Assembly (NCBI RefSeq): GCF_004834005.1
Contig: NZ_STFF01000001.1
Location: forward strand, 619,347-683,346
Direction of reading: 5' to 3'
Origin: Niastella caeni
GTDB taxonomy: Bacteria; Bacteroidota; Bacteroidia; Chitinophagales; Chitinophagaceae
DNA: 64,000 nucleotides
The position numbers were made by a program, and so were the translations under genes. The notes under the pieces are model-generated. The model was not told the DNA's origin. It did no database searches and worked only from the letters and a program-made list of their open reading frames with translations. Shown piece by piece: positions 1-8,648 of the stretch (the first letter of the stretch is position 1; every line of letters starts with the position of its first letter).

Positions 1-324
1 ATGATCAGAGGATTGGAAGTGTCTGCAGGATATGATGTCAACAAAAACCTGGGGTTATATCTCATTGCCGAAATGAATGGACAAGCTGCATTGCTGGAGC
101 AGGATGGAAAGAAAAAGATCTTCTCGCATGCCTATTTGGTAACAGGATTTCGTCCGGAAATAAAGCTGGGGAATAAATTATCTATCCCCGTTACCGTGGG
201 GCTTAACGCCTGGCGACCTGCAGGAATAACAGACAGAAAGCTTAAAAGCATGTTCCAGAAGAATAAAGAATATTATTTCCAGGCATCACTTTATGCATCG
301 ATGGGTTTAAAAATGGGCTTTTAA
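1..324 (+). CDS. C-terminal part of an outer-membrane beta-barrel-like protein
   Basis: The frame is open from the first base, so the gene probably begins upstream of the window and only its last 107 residues are seen. The visible part alternates short polar and aromatic/hydrophobic stretches, as amphipathic beta-strands do, and ends in Gly-Phe. A C-terminal aromatic residue is usual for outer-membrane barrels recognised by the BAM machinery. The barrel assignment is inferred from this pattern, not from a recognised signature. The next gene starts about 10 bases after the stop, so the two are probably co-transcribed. An ordinary secreted beta-sheet protein remains possible. Confidence 0.45.
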   Translation: MIRGLEVSAGYDVNKNLGLYLIAEMNGQAALLEQDGKKKIFSHAYLVTGFRPEIKLGNKLSIPVTVGLNAWRPAGITDRKLKSMFQKNKEYYFQASLYASMGLKMGF

Positions 325-333
325 TTGGTGACG

Positions 334-1203
334 ATGAAAAAGATGATACAAACCATTGCGTACAGGATCTTGTATGCGCTTTGCTATGCCGTAAGTATGA
401 TTCCGATGTCATTGCTCTATGTAATAGCGTCTTGTGCATTTTTCTTTACCTATTATATTTTTGGATACAGGAAAACAGTTGTCATACAAAACATGGCGCG
501 TTCCTTTCCCGATAAGCGATATGCAGAAATTCATTGTATGGTGAAGAAGTTCTACAGCTGCTTTGCCGACTATTTTGCCGAGATCACAAAAAGCATATCT
601 ACCCCGGCAGTTGTTCTCGAAAAGAAGATCATATTTGAAAACCTGGAACTGGTTAACAGGCACGTGAGGGCCGGACGAAATGTAATTGCCTGCCTGGGGC
701 ATTGCGGTAACTGGGAGATGTTGAATTTTATGCCTTACAAACTTCCCCACGATATGTATGCCATTTACAAGCCCTTGCGGTCGGGGGTAATGAACAGGCT
801 GATGATAAAACTTCGATCGCGTTTTGGCATGCAGCTGATACCTGATATGTCAGTAGTGCGTCATATGCTGAATAAAAAATCAACACCTGGCGTTTACTTG
901 TTTCTGGCTGATCAATGCCCACGTATACAAGACGTGAAATACAAATTTGAGTTGCTGAACCAGGAGTCATACATCTTTTCAGGTATGGAGAAGCTGGCCC
1001 GAATAAGCGGATCGGCTGTCATTTACCTGCATATTACAAAGCTATCGAAAGGAAATTACAATATAACCTGCGTACCAGTATGCTCCGACGCAGCCTCTAC
1101 GAATGAAGGCGAAATAACAAAAATCTATGTTGATTTACTCACAGAAAATGTCAAAGAAGAACCATATGGCTGGCTATGGACTCACAAACGGTGGAAACGG
1201 TAA
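334..1203 (+). CDS. Lysophospholipid/lipid A-type acyltransferase (LpxL/HtrB family)
   Basis: This enzyme would transfer an acyl chain from acyl-ACP to a lipid A precursor or related lipid at the inner membrane. The family catalytic motif H-x4-D/E is present as GHCGNWE about 130 residues in. The N-terminus has hydrophobic segments for membrane anchoring (FFFTYYIFGYRK), and the C-terminus ends in the family-typical WLWTHKRWK. Length (290 aa) is normal. I chose ATG 334 (MKKMIQTIAYR); the frame also has TTG 325 and GTG 328 just after the preceding stop. The acyl chain and exact substrate cannot be told from sequence. Confidence 0.87.
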   Translation: MKKMIQTIAYRILYALCYAVSMIPMSLLYVIASCAFFFTYYIFGYRKTVVIQNMARSFPDKRYAEIHCMVKKFYSCFADYFAEITKSISTPAVVLEKKIIFENLELVNRHVRAGRNVIACLGHCGNWEMLNFMPYKLPHDMYAIYKPLRSGVMNRLMIKLRSRFGMQLIPDMSVVRHMLNKKSTPGVYLFLADQCPRIQDVKYKFELLNQESYIFSGMEKLARISGSAVIYLHITKLSKGNYNITCVPVCSDAASTNEGEITKIYVDLLTENVKEEPYGWLWTHKRWKR

Positions 1204-1207
1204 AACA

Positions 1208-1312
1208 ATGATCTATTTAATCTCAATCATATCAATAGTAGTAGCATTAATATTAATTGTTTGCACAATCTTCTTTTATGTTTTCCTGAAAGCATTTCAT
1301 GAAGAAGACTAA
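1208..1312 (+). CDS. Possible 34-aa single-span membrane peptide
   Basis: An ATG five bases after the acyltransferase stop opens a 34-residue frame that is almost entirely hydrophobic (start MIYLISIISIVV) and ends with an acidic HEED tail, as a single-span membrane peptide would. Its position fits translation coupled to the acyltransferase. It could also be a chance frame in AT-rich sequence just before the transposon remnant. No family is recognised. Confidence 0.3.
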   Translation: MIYLISIISIVVALILIVCTIFFYVFLKAFHEED

Positions 1313-1317
1313 TTATA

Positions 1318-2109
1318 TTGGTGCTGCTTTATACCGTAATTACCAATAAAACAGCCAAAGGTCAGCGAGGCGCTATTGTAGCCATGATCAAAGGTACCCA
1401 GGCAGACAAGGTTATTGAGGTATTACAGCGAATCAGCAAGCGATTGAGGCAAAGAGTGCAGGAAGTAACCCTGGATATGGCGGCTGGTATGCACCTGATC
1501 GTCAAACGCTGTTTCCCTTACGCACACCGGGTGGTAGACCGTTTCCATGTGCAACAACTGGCCTCTGAAGCAGTGCAGGAAATACGTATCAAGCATCGCT
1601 GGCAGGCTATTGATGAAGAAAATGAACAGATTGGGCTGGCTAAAAAGCAGGGAATTACCTATGTCCCACAGCTATTACCCAATGGCGACTCTCCCAAACA
1701 ATTACTGGCACGCAGCCGCTACCTGCTTTTTAAGCACAAAGAACATTGGACATATTCTCAAAAACAGCGGGCTGAACTAATGTTTGAGCGCTATCCGGCA
1801 ATCAGGATCGCTTATGATCTATCAATAAACCTCACGGGTATTTTTAACCATTGCAAGTGCAAAGAAGAGGCATTTAAAAAATTGGCTTTATGGTATAATG
1901 AAGTAGAAGCTGCAGGCATTGACTCTTTTAGATCCGTTGCCAGATCAATAGAAACGCACTATTTGACTATACTCAACTACTTCAACAACATAAGCACCAA
2001 CGCTTCGGCTGAAGCTTTTAATGCCAAAATCAAGGCTTTCAGAGCCTCGGCAAGGGGTGTTCGAGATATTAATTTCTTCTTATTCAGACTCCAGAAAATC
2101 TATGCCTAA
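1318..2109 (+). pseudogene. 5'-truncated ISAon1-type (ISL3-like) transposase remnant
   Basis: The 263 residues match the C-terminal part of ISAon1-type transposases of Bacteroidota: the TxDMAA block around the second catalytic Asp (EVTLDMAAGMH), the RCFPYAHRVVDRFHVQ segment, and the terminal block with the catalytic Glu (STNASAEAFNAKIKAFRA). The N-terminal region and the first Asp are missing. The frame simply begins at LYTVITNKTAKG without a plausible start, so the copy is dead by 5' deletion. No intact N-terminal partner frame is visible upstream. Bases just after the stop (about 2113-2150, CCCCCAATTTTTTC) may be what is left of the right end; I could not identify the terminal repeat pair. 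Confidence 0.85.
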
Positions 2110-2186
2110 ACAAATCAATCCCCCAATTTTTTCACTTGATCCAAAATTCCTCGCCTGAACAGCATTCCAGAAGATGATAAAAATAA

Positions 2187-2212
2187 ACAAGGCAGCATTT
2201 CTGCTGCCTTGT
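2187..2212 (-). terminator. Rho-independent terminator of tRNA-Pro
   Basis: A perfect 11-bp stem (ACAAGGCAGCA / TGCTGCCTTGT) with a 4-base loop starts 10 bases beyond the 3' end of tRNA-Pro. On the minus strand it is followed by a T-rich run. Confidence 0.85.
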
Positions 2213-2221
2213 CCAATTTAG

Positions 2222-2295
2222 TCGGGAGGACAGGATTCGAACCTGCGACCCCGTGGTCCCAAACCACGTATTCTACCGGGCTGAACTACCTCCCG
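2222..2295 (-). tRNA. tRNA-Pro (anticodon TGG)
   Basis: On the minus strand a 74-nt cloverleaf folds: acceptor CGGGAGG pairs with CCTCCCG plus discriminator A, the T arm reads GGTTCGAATCC, and the anticodon arm is CGTGG-TTTGGGA-CCACG, giving TGG. CCA is not encoded. It has its own terminator directly downstream. Confidence 0.95.
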
Positions 2296-2427
2296 AAACC
2301 GCGCTATTCCCTCTCAAAACCAAGGAAATATCGCTTTCCGTATTAATAGGGTTGCAAAAGTAAACATTCTACACTTTCCTTCCAAATTAAAGAAGGAATA
2401 GCGGACAAATTCCTATAAAACAATAAT

Positions 2428-2738
2428 CTATGGCACCACAGTGATTTTTTTACCTGTTGTAATATCCGGTACCGGCAATAACACCCGGTACACAACCGGG
2501 GCATCAATCGTATATAAACCTGTTTGCAGCCTTAATGAATAATAACCGGTATCAATAGAAGCAGGTATGGTGAATTCTATCCCCTGTTCTGTAATAGTGT
2601 TTATTTTAACAGGATCATTTACCCGTGTTCTTCTGTTTCCCAGGAAAATGATCTAAAATAACCTGAGCCGTATTTGCGCTACCCAGCGATGAATGTAACT
2701 TTTATGCCTACCTGTTCGTAGAGGAAAACATAACAGAA
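2428..2738 (-). pseudogene. Frameshifted remnant of an IPT/TIG-domain-like secreted protein
   Basis: Read on the minus strand, three pieces in different frames together resemble one TIG/IPT-like beta-sandwich: VGIKVTFIAG, then GSANTAQVI, then a 74-residue open stretch starting IIFLGNRRTRVNDPVK, containing IPASIDTGYYSLRL, and ending KKITVVP before a TAG at 2428-2430. The VTF/GTN-like start, the NDPVKINTITEQGIEFTIPA segment and the GYYSLRLQTG ending are typical of such domains. At least two frameshifts and no start codon mean it is dead. The family call is mine from the pattern; a profile search would settle it. Confidence 0.5.
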
Positions 2739-2745
2739 ATGAATT

Positions 2746-3777
2746 ATGAAAAGAAAAATTTTTAGCATCCTCAAATGGACATTTTTGATACTCTTAGGCA
2801 TATTTTTTTTCAAGGCTTGTATTCCTTCAAAACAGGATATCCAATCTATTAAACCAAGGCAATCAACTAAATATTGGAATCTAAAAACAGGTTCTAAAAT
2901 TGCATACACTTTTATTGAAGGGAAGGGAAATAAAAAACCTTACCCTGTTATTTACTTACATGGAGGACCGGGTGGATATGTGCATTCAAAAGTTATAGAA
3001 GTTCTTGGGCAACTTTCGGAAGATGGATTTGATATTTATTTATATGACCAAATTGGGTGCGGTCTATCTGACAGGCTCAAAAACGTAAATGAATATACGG
3101 CAACTCGTCATCAAAAAGACCTTGAGGCTATTGTAGAGCTTTTAAAAGCAGAAAAAGTAATTTTAGTAGGACAATCCTGGGGAAGTGCTTTAGCAACTCT
3201 ATTTACAGCGGACAATCTTAACAAAGTTGATAAAATAATACTTACCTGTCCGGGTGCCGTAAAACCAGTGCGTGATTCTGTGGAAAAATTGAAGGCCCCG
3301 GATAGTTTAAATCTCAAAGATCCATTAGATGTCAACAGCAGTGCGATTTCATTTGCATTGAAACCAAGATATATTGCAATTCGTGTTTGGGCATTTTTGG
3401 GAAAGAAAATAGCTACCGACGAAGAGGCTGATAGTTATCTCAACAAGATGGCAGCCGGTTTTACTAAAGGACTTGTTTACGACCCCTCAAAGACATTGCC
3501 TGAAGAAGGTGGTGGCGGCGGTTACTGCAACATTAAAACACCAACAAGTTATAGCAGGCTTGCAGACCCAAGACCCAAACTTATTAATAACAATATTCCT
3601 GTTTTGATAATAAAAGGTCAGTACGATAATATTCCCTGGGGCAACACAAATGAGTATAAAAACATCTTTAAAAACAGTCAATTAAAAATAATTGAGAAGG
3701 CAGGACACGATGTTTATATTGAAAAGCCTGACGAATACTTACAAACAATGAAATTATTTTTGAACATAAGTTCATGA
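2746..3777 (+). CDS. Alpha/beta hydrolase, proline iminopeptidase-like, probable lipoprotein
   Basis: The fold is shown by the oxyanion-hole motif HGGPGG and the nucleophile elbow GQSWGS. A later Asp (GQYDNIPW) and His (KAGHDVY) complete a Ser-Asp-His triad. HGGPGG with GQSWG is the proline iminopeptidase/S33 pattern, so peptidase activity on N-terminal Pro is likely but not proven. The N-terminus is a hydrophobic helix ending in FFFKAC, a plausible lipobox with Cys at residue 25, suggesting attachment to a membrane facing the periplasm. The gene is visibly more AT-rich than the genes around it. It sits between two tRNA genes and next to two pseudogenes, which fits recent acquisition. Confidence 0.8.
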   Translation: MKRKIFSILKWTFLILLGIFFFKACIPSKQDIQSIKPRQSTKYWNLKTGSKIAYTFIEGKGNKKPYPVIYLHGGPGGYVHSKVIEVLGQLSEDGFDIYLYDQIGCGLSDRLKNVNEYTATRHQKDLEAIVELLKAEKVILVGQSWGSALATLFTADNLNKVDKIILTCPGAVKPVRDSVEKLKAPDSLNLKDPLDVNSSAISFALKPRYIAIRVWAFLGKKIATDEEADSYLNKMAAGFTKGLVYDPSKTLPEEGGGGGYCNIKTPTSYSRLADPRPKLINNNIPVLIIKGQYDNIPWGNTNEYKNIFKNSQLKIIEKAGHDVYIEKPDEYLQTMKLFLNISS

Positions 3778-3824
3778 TAATAACAATAGCCAGGAGGAGA
3801 TAATTTGCATTTGTTCGCTTTGGC

Positions 3825-3885
3825 AGGCAAGCTTGCCTCGCTTCCGGAAATCAGAAATGCCCCGCCAGTTGGCGGGGCATTTCTG
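3825..3885. terminator. Two palindromes, the second a 15-bp-stem hairpin between hydrolase and tRNA-Ser
   Basis: A 14-bp palindrome (AGGCAAGCTTGCCT, 3825-3838) is followed at 3852-3885 by a near-perfect hairpin with stem CAGAAATGCCCCGCC and loop AGTT. It lies between the hydrolase (+) and tRNA-Ser (-), so it can stop transcription from both sides. Its inner CCGCCAGTTGGCGG recurs in almost the same form at 15740-15755, so it may also belong to a dispersed palindrome family. Confidence 0.65.
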
Positions 3886-3897
3886 TTACTTTGTTTG

Positions 3898-3988
3898 CGG
3901 AGAGGGAGGGATTCGAACCCTCGGTACAAGTTTAAGCTCGTACAACGGTTTAGCAAACCGGCCCTTTCGGCCACTCAGGCACCTCTCC
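3898..3988 (-). tRNA. tRNA-Ser (anticodon GCT)
   Basis: A 91-nt class II tRNA on the minus strand. Acceptor GGAGAGG pairs with CCTCTCC, discriminator G, T arm GGTTCGAATCC, long variable arm built on GTACGAGC/TTGTAC, and anticodon loop TTGCTAA giving GCT. The long variable arm confirms serine. Confidence 0.94.
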
Positions 3989-4208
3989 GTTTCTGACGGG
4001 ACGGCAAAATTAAGTGGAATTTCCCAATTAAAATCAATTGAATAGCGAAAAAATTCAGAAGTTTTTGACCGGCAGCCCCAGGCTGGATTGCCCCGGGTAG
4101 GCATTGAGTTTTCCAGAAGTCGCGCGGGAAACCTTATTATTCATTCAAACCCTGCTAACCGAAACGACCATTATACGCAGGCAGCCCCAATACCCCACCC
4201 TGGCTTAA

Positions 4209-4310
4209 TTGTACTTTCACCTCTTCAAAATAAAAATCCTGCCCCGGCTTAATCGCAAGCCCCGCCCTATAGTACTTTCCCCTTCCCCAAAACAAAAATC
4301 CCTCCCGGCT
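4209..4310. repeat. Imperfect 61-bp-spaced direct duplication beside dnaA
   Basis: GTACTTTC followed by a C/T-rich run, an A-rich run (AAAATAAAAATCC) and CCGGCT occurs at about 4211 and again at about 4273. The second copy runs into the dnaA terminator, so the region looks like a duplicated, partly decayed terminator segment. No gene is seen in 3989-4298. Confidence 0.5.
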
Positions 4311-4322
4311 AGCCGGAAGGGA
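4299..4322 (-). terminator. Terminator of dnaA
   Basis: A stem TCCCT-CCCGGC / GCCGG-AAGGGA with one mismatch and a 2-base loop, followed on the minus strand by GATTTTTGTTTT. It starts 30 bases after the dnaA stop. Confidence 0.75.
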
Positions 4323-4351
4323 CCTCCTTCTATGGTATATCAGTATATTTA

Positions 4352-5785
4352 CTACATAGCAGCGAGCTGAACCTTCTGCTGCAATTCCATTACGCTCTCG
4401 CGAAATGTACTGTCAGTATCCATCAGATCCTTTACCGTTTGGCAGGAGTGGATCACCGTGGTATGGTCACGGCCACCGAAATGCTCGCCGATGGTTTTTA
4501 ATGAGTTTTTGGTAAACGCTTTAGCCAGGTACATAGTAATTTGTCTGGCCTGCACGATTTCTCGTTTGCGGGTTTTCTGAAGCAGTTTATCGTAAGGAAC
4601 ATCGAAGTATTCACATACCATTTTTTGTATGGTTTCGATGGTGATTTCCTTGCTGCTAGTTTTCACGAAATTACGGAGGACTCTTTTTGCCAAGTCTAGG
4701 TCTATTTCCCGCTTGTTAAGCGAAGATTGTGCCAATAATGAAATCAGCGCCCCTTCTAGCTCCCGTACATTGCTATTGATATTATAAGCCAAATACTTAA
4801 TTACTTCTTTCGGCATTTCCAACCCGTCATTTTTCATCTTCCGCTCCAGGATCTCGATGCGGGTTTCATAGTCTGGCACCTGCAGGTCGGCACTTAACCC
4901 CCAACGGAACCGGCTCAACAACCTTTCCTGCACCCCTTCCAGGTCTTTGGGTGGTTTATCTGACGTTAATATCAACTGCTTGCCGCTTTGATGCAAATGA
5001 TTAAAGATGGCAAAGAAAGCATCCTGCGACTTCTCAGCCCTGTTAAAGAACTGTACATCGTCAATGATCAATACATCTATTAATTGATAGAAATGTATGA
5101 AGTCGTTGATAGCATTGTTACGGCTATGGTCCTGGAACTGGTTAATGAATTTTTCAGAGCTTACATACAACACCACTTTGTTTGGATGCAGCCTTTTTGT
5201 TTCATTACCTATACTTTGGGCCAGGTGGGTTTTACCCAAACCAACACTACCATATATTACTAATGGATTGAATGAACTGGCGCCTGGTTTTTCGGCTACG
5301 GTTTTTCCGGCCCTCCGCGCCACACGATTGCTGTCGCCTTCAATAAAGTTCTCAAATGTATAAATGGGATTGAGCTGCGGATCAATCTGCATTTTTTTCA
5401 AACCCGGGATCACGAACGGATTCTTGACCGGATTATTTATAATGAGTGGAAAATCCATCTCATTACTTGAAAACGTTTTGTAGCCGTGTGTAGGAACATC
5501 CATAGTTAGCGGTTTGTTATTATGATTACCACTATCAACCATTATCCGATATTCTAGTCTGGCGTCCTTACCAAGTACTCGTCTTAATGTTTTTGCCAAC
5601 AGATTAACATAATGCTCTTCCAAATATTCATAAAAGAATTGACTCGGAACTTGAATGATAAGTATATTGTCTCTTAGCTCAACTGGTTTAATAGGTTCAA
5701 ACCATGTTTTGAAATGTTGCCACTCAACAATATCCTTTATTATTTCCAAACAATTACTCCAAACTTTTTCGGACGTCTTAGCCAT
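4352..5785 (-). CDS. dnaA: Chromosomal replication initiator DnaA
   Basis: DnaA binds origin boxes and uses ATP to open DNA and load the helicase. In order, the protein has the N-terminal DnaB-interaction domain (WSNCLEIIKD...FKTWFEPIKP), a charged linker, an AAA+ core with Walker A (GSVGLGKTH) and Walker B (VLIIDDVQFF), an arginine-finger region (ERLLSRFRWGL), and the C-terminal helix-turn-helix with the box-recognition signature GGRDHTTVIHS. I prefer the ATG at 5785 (MAKTSEKVW), which matches the usual N-terminus; in-frame ATGs continue to 5839 and would add 18 untypical residues. The gene is single, with its own terminator. Confidence 0.97.
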   Translation of the reverse strand: MAKTSEKVWSNCLEIIKDIVEWQHFKTWFEPIKPVELRDNILIIQVPSQFFYEYLEEHYVNLLAKTLRRVLGKDARLEYRIMVDSGNHNNKPLTMDVPTHGYKTFSSNEMDFPLIINNPVKNPFVIPGLKKMQIDPQLNPIYTFENFIEGDSNRVARRAGKTVAEKPGASSFNPLVIYGSVGLGKTHLAQSIGNETKRLHPNKVVLYVSSEKFINQFQDHSRNNAINDFIHFYQLIDVLIIDDVQFFNRAEKSQDAFFAIFNHLHQSGKQLILTSDKPPKDLEGVQERLLSRFRWGLSADLQVPDYETRIEILERKMKNDGLEMPKEVIKYLAYNINSNVRELEGALISLLAQSSLNKREIDLDLAKRVLRNFVKTSSKEITIETIQKMVCEYFDVPYDKLLQKTRKREIVQARQITMYLAKAFTKNSLKTIGEHFGGRDHTTVIHSCQTVKDLMDTDSTFRESVMELQQKVQLAAM

Positions 5786-5839
5786 TATACAAGAAGCAGT
5801 TTTATTATGTTGAGTTAAGTTCGTATTCATAATCATCAT

Positions 5840-6789
5840 TGCGCACTCGTGTCTACTTCACAGGACAGTTGGGGAATCTCAAAAAGTTAAAAAGGGCGAC
5901 GAATATCAAAATTTTTATTCGAAAAAAAAATTTTTTATTCACTAGTTTTTGACAATTCTACACTCTGTCTATTTATTAATTTATTTTATTTTTTACTGTC
6001 AAAATAATTCCCATCAATAATCTTCCTATGCAATTATTATGCGCAGACTTTAGTTACTGTTCCAACCTGTGAGAACCGGGTAATGCAAGCAATGAAGCGC
6101 AAAAAGCAGCAGATCTTATGTTCAACATTTCATCTCCTATGCTACCTGCTTTTGCGTCACTACTATTCTTAGCAGCGCTCATCTTTTTATTATATGCCCG
6201 GGAAAATTGGTTGTGCGGGCGTGCCGACCGTGAAGCACCTGGTTTACATTGAACGGATTTTATTGTGGTTTTGCAGGGAATGCGGATGAAGAAAGACAAC
6301 AACGCAGTAGTATCAAAAAATGCTTTCTTCATATTATTTATTGGATGCTCTTGAAGGTACAAATTATTTGAAATGGAGGAAATATAAATCAGGTTTTTTT
6401 TATTTCTTGATCAAAATAATAAAACAATTAACAACATAGTATTAGTTGAAAAAAAGTTATAGATTAATTTTTTACCGCATTAGCCTTAAAATACACCTAT
6501 ATTGGTTAACACTTGTAAGCATAACATTAAACGGCCCAAGGTATTCAGGTATTTTATATAAAACAATAACACATACTGGTATAATTTAAAACGCTGCAAA
6601 TACAAGTCTGTTCATTTATAAATCTTTACAACCAATACTTATAGATCATGGTAAAAAAACATGTCATTACACATTACAAACCGCTAAACAAATACACTGC
6701 TTTAGCACCCTTATATAATAATAAAGAACGTATCTTTTACCTTACTTTTACTTCCTGCCAATCGTGGAACACTTTTGTGATTTAGAACT
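5840..6789. other. AT-rich ~1 kb region upstream of dnaA; no confident gene
   Basis: This is the longest gene-poor stretch of the window. 5900-6010 is extremely AT-rich, with a direct repeat of AAATTTTT(T)ATTC at about 5910 and 5930. 6370-6790 is again AT-rich and closed in all frames. An AT-rich block next to dnaA could be an origin or the dnaA control region. I found no TTATCCACA or close DnaA box on either strand, so I do not call an origin. A weak short frame in it is listed separately. Confidence 0.5.
6054..6332 (-). CDS. Doubtful 92-aa hypothetical protein
   Basis: The frame starts MKKAFFDTTALLSFF, which looks vaguely like a signal or anchor, and continues with a basic, Ser/Ala-rich stretch without recognisable domain. 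It ends near 6054. Its G+C is higher than the surrounding gap, which is the main reason to keep it. No family is recognised and no promoter box or clear ribosome binding site is seen. It may be a chance frame. Confidence 0.25.
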   Translation of the reverse strand: MKKAFFDTTALLSFFIRIPCKTTIKSVQCKPGASRSARPHNQFSRAYNKKMSAAKNSSDAKAGSIGDEMLNIRSAAFCASLLALPGSHRLEQ

Positions 6790-6792
6790 TGT

Positions 6793-6834
6793 TACCTTTG
6801 CACTGTTCAATAATTTTTTAGGTTAACTACCTAA
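6793..6834 (+). promoter_or_regulatory. -7 box TACCTTTG and leader hairpin of the FAD dehydrogenase gene
   Basis: TACCTTTG (6793-6800) is an exact Bacteroidota -7 box; no TTG lies 19 bases upstream (one lies 15 away). In the short leader, TTAGGT and ACCTAA (6818-6834) form a hairpin ending four bases before the ATG at 6839, placed where it could hide the ribosome site or bind a repressor. Confidence 0.6.
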
Positions 6835-6838
6835 CAAT

Positions 6839-8431
6839 ATGCAACAACGAATCACTTTAAAATTGCTTCCTTCCGAAGCAGCCGTAGCATCCATCGTACA
6901 ACAATACGCTGCACAAACGATTGGAGTTCCCACATCCGCTATTACCGGCTATCACGTTATTAAACAATCTATTGACGCCAGAGGCAGGCAAACCTGGATC
7001 ATGATGACCATCCTCGCCTTTGTAAATGAGCCATACCACGAGCGAACCATTAAGAAACTGCTATTGCAGAATGTGTCTAAAGCTACCCGCCAGGTGATCA
7101 TTGTTGGCGCAGGCCCTGCCGGCTTGTTTGCTGCTTTAAAGTTGATAGAACAAGGTATTAAACCCATATTGCTGGAAAGAGGTAAGGATGTTCGCTCCCG
7201 TCGCAGAGATCTTGCAGTATTAAATAAACAAGGTATTGTAAATAGTGAAAGCAATTATTGCTTTGGTGAAGGTGGCGCCGGTACATATAGCGATGGTAAA
7301 TTATATACCCGTAGTACCAAACGCGGCGATGTGGAACGGATATTAAATATACTGGTTCAATTTGGCGCCCATGAAAAGATCCTGTACGAAGCACATCCGC
7401 ATATTGGCACCAATAAATTGCCTGAGATCATTACAGCTATCAGAGAACAGATTATATCATGCGGCGGAGAGTTTTTATTTGAACAAAAAGTAACCGATCT
7501 CTTAATACAGAACGATACTATTCATGGCGTTAAAACAGCCAGTGGTAATATTTTCAATGCAGATGCGGTGATCCTGGCAACCGGCCACTCTGCCAGAGAT
7601 ATTTTTGAACTTCTGTATAATAAAAATATCCTTATAGAAGCAAAACCCTTTGCGCTGGGAGTTCGTGTAGAGCATCCGCAAAGCATAATTGATAGCATAC
7701 AATATCATTGTAGCACCCGCAACGAATTGCTGCCGCCTGCTTCTTATAGCCTGGTGCAACAGGTACACGAACGAGGCGTATTCTCGTTCTGTATGTGCCC
7801 AGGCGGAATTATCGCACCTGCATCTACCAGTGAGGGTGAACTTGTTGTGAACGGATGGTCGCCTTCCAAACGCAATAACCCGTTTGCTAATTCCGGAATC
7901 GTTTCCGCCGTTGAGTTGAAGGATATAATGAATTTTCAGAAAGCCCCCTCTTCTTTATCCCGCATAAAGGAAATGGGGCCTTTATGCGGGATGTATTTTC
8001 AACAAGCTGTTGAACGAAAAGCCTTTCAGTATGGCGGTGGGAAGTTTGTAGCGCCGGCTCAACGGATGGCTGATTTTACCCAGAAGAAACAATCCTCTTC
8101 CCTACCCGATTGCTCTTATTTACCAGGCATTGCATCTGCGCCGTTGAATGAAGTGCTGCCGCCTTTTATTTATTCATCACTGCAACAGGCCTTTATAGAG
8201 TTTGGCAAGAAAATGAAGGGCTATTTTACCAATGAAGCTGTACTCGTGGCCACTGAATCAAGAACATCATCTCCTGTTCGTATCCCCCGCGATGCAACAA
8301 CGCAACATCCACAGATCAAAAAATTATTTCCCTGTGGCGAAGGCGCCGGTTACGCCGGTGGTATTGTTAGTGCTGCTATGGATGGAGAACGGGTTGCAAT
8401 AAACGCCGAACGCATAATGCTTAACGCTTAA
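6839..8431 (+). CDS. FAD-dependent dehydrogenase of the COG2509 type
   Basis: The protein has an N-terminal domain of about 80 residues. The FAD dinucleotide fold follows, with VIIVGAGPAGLFAA near residue 88 and an acidic strand end LLERG. The family-specific segment NYCFGEGGAGTYSDGKL comes next, and a C-terminal nucleotide-binding block has CGEGAGYAGGIVSAAMDG. These are hallmarks of the uncharacterised FAD-dependent dehydrogenases of COG2509 (about 520-530 aa). The electron donor and substrate are unknown. It is a single gene with its own promoter. Nothing looks broken. Confidence 0.88.
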   Translation: MQQRITLKLLPSEAAVASIVQQYAAQTIGVPTSAITGYHVIKQSIDARGRQTWIMMTILAFVNEPYHERTIKKLLLQNVSKATRQVIIVGAGPAGLFAALKLIEQGIKPILLERGKDVRSRRRDLAVLNKQGIVNSESNYCFGEGGAGTYSDGKLYTRSTKRGDVERILNILVQFGAHEKILYEAHPHIGTNKLPEIITAIREQIISCGGEFLFEQKVTDLLIQNDTIHGVKTASGNIFNADAVILATGHSARDIFELLYNKNILIEAKPFALGVRVEHPQSIIDSIQYHCSTRNELLPPASYSLVQQVHERGVFSFCMCPGGIIAPASTSEGELVVNGWSPSKRNNPFANSGIVSAVELKDIMNFQKAPSSLSRIKEMGPLCGMYFQQAVERKAFQYGGGKFVAPAQRMADFTQKKQSSSLPDCSYLPGIASAPLNEVLPPFIYSSLQQAFIEFGKKMKGYFTNEAVLVATESRTSSPVRIPRDATTQHPQIKKLFPCGEGAGYAGGIVSAAMDGERVAINAERIMLNA

Positions 8432-8591
8432 CACACCTTCCTGCGATGGATGCTGACCGAATAAACTCAGATAGCCCGATATTCGGGTAAGCGTTCTGCG
8501 CTACGTGTACGGCGTCTTATATAGTGTGATTTCAACATTTGTTAATTGGGGAATGTTTTCTCAAACTGGGGAAATATCAATATTGAGGTCC

Positions 8592-8648
8592 AATGTCGAA
8601 TGTCGAAGTATTTTCACTTCAACATTCGATATTCAATATTCGTTATTC
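8592..8648. repeat. Period-7 array with two complementary arms (AATGTCG / NNNATTC)
   Basis: AATGTCG is repeated at 8592 and 8599. After a short core, ATTC recurs at 8624, 8631, 8638 and 8645, exactly 7 bp apart; the two arms are of opposite orientation (GAATGTCGAA against TTCAACATTC). The right arm contains the stop codon of the phospholipase C-like gene (8643-8645). The rest of 8432-8591 holds a small hairpin (CCCGATATTCGGG) and no gene. Confidence 0.75.

Noticed and set aside
2679..2909. 76-aa minus-strand protein across the start of the lipoprotein hydrolase
   Set aside because: Only its last residues (VGIKVTFIAG) are meaningful, as a piece of the TIG-like pseudogene; the rest is antisense to the hydrolase.
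5840..6838. Origin of replication next to dnaA
   Set aside because: The region is AT-rich but I found no TTATCCACA-type DnaA box cluster on either strand; in Bacteroidota dnaA is not always next to the origin. A GC-skew plot of the chromosome would decide.
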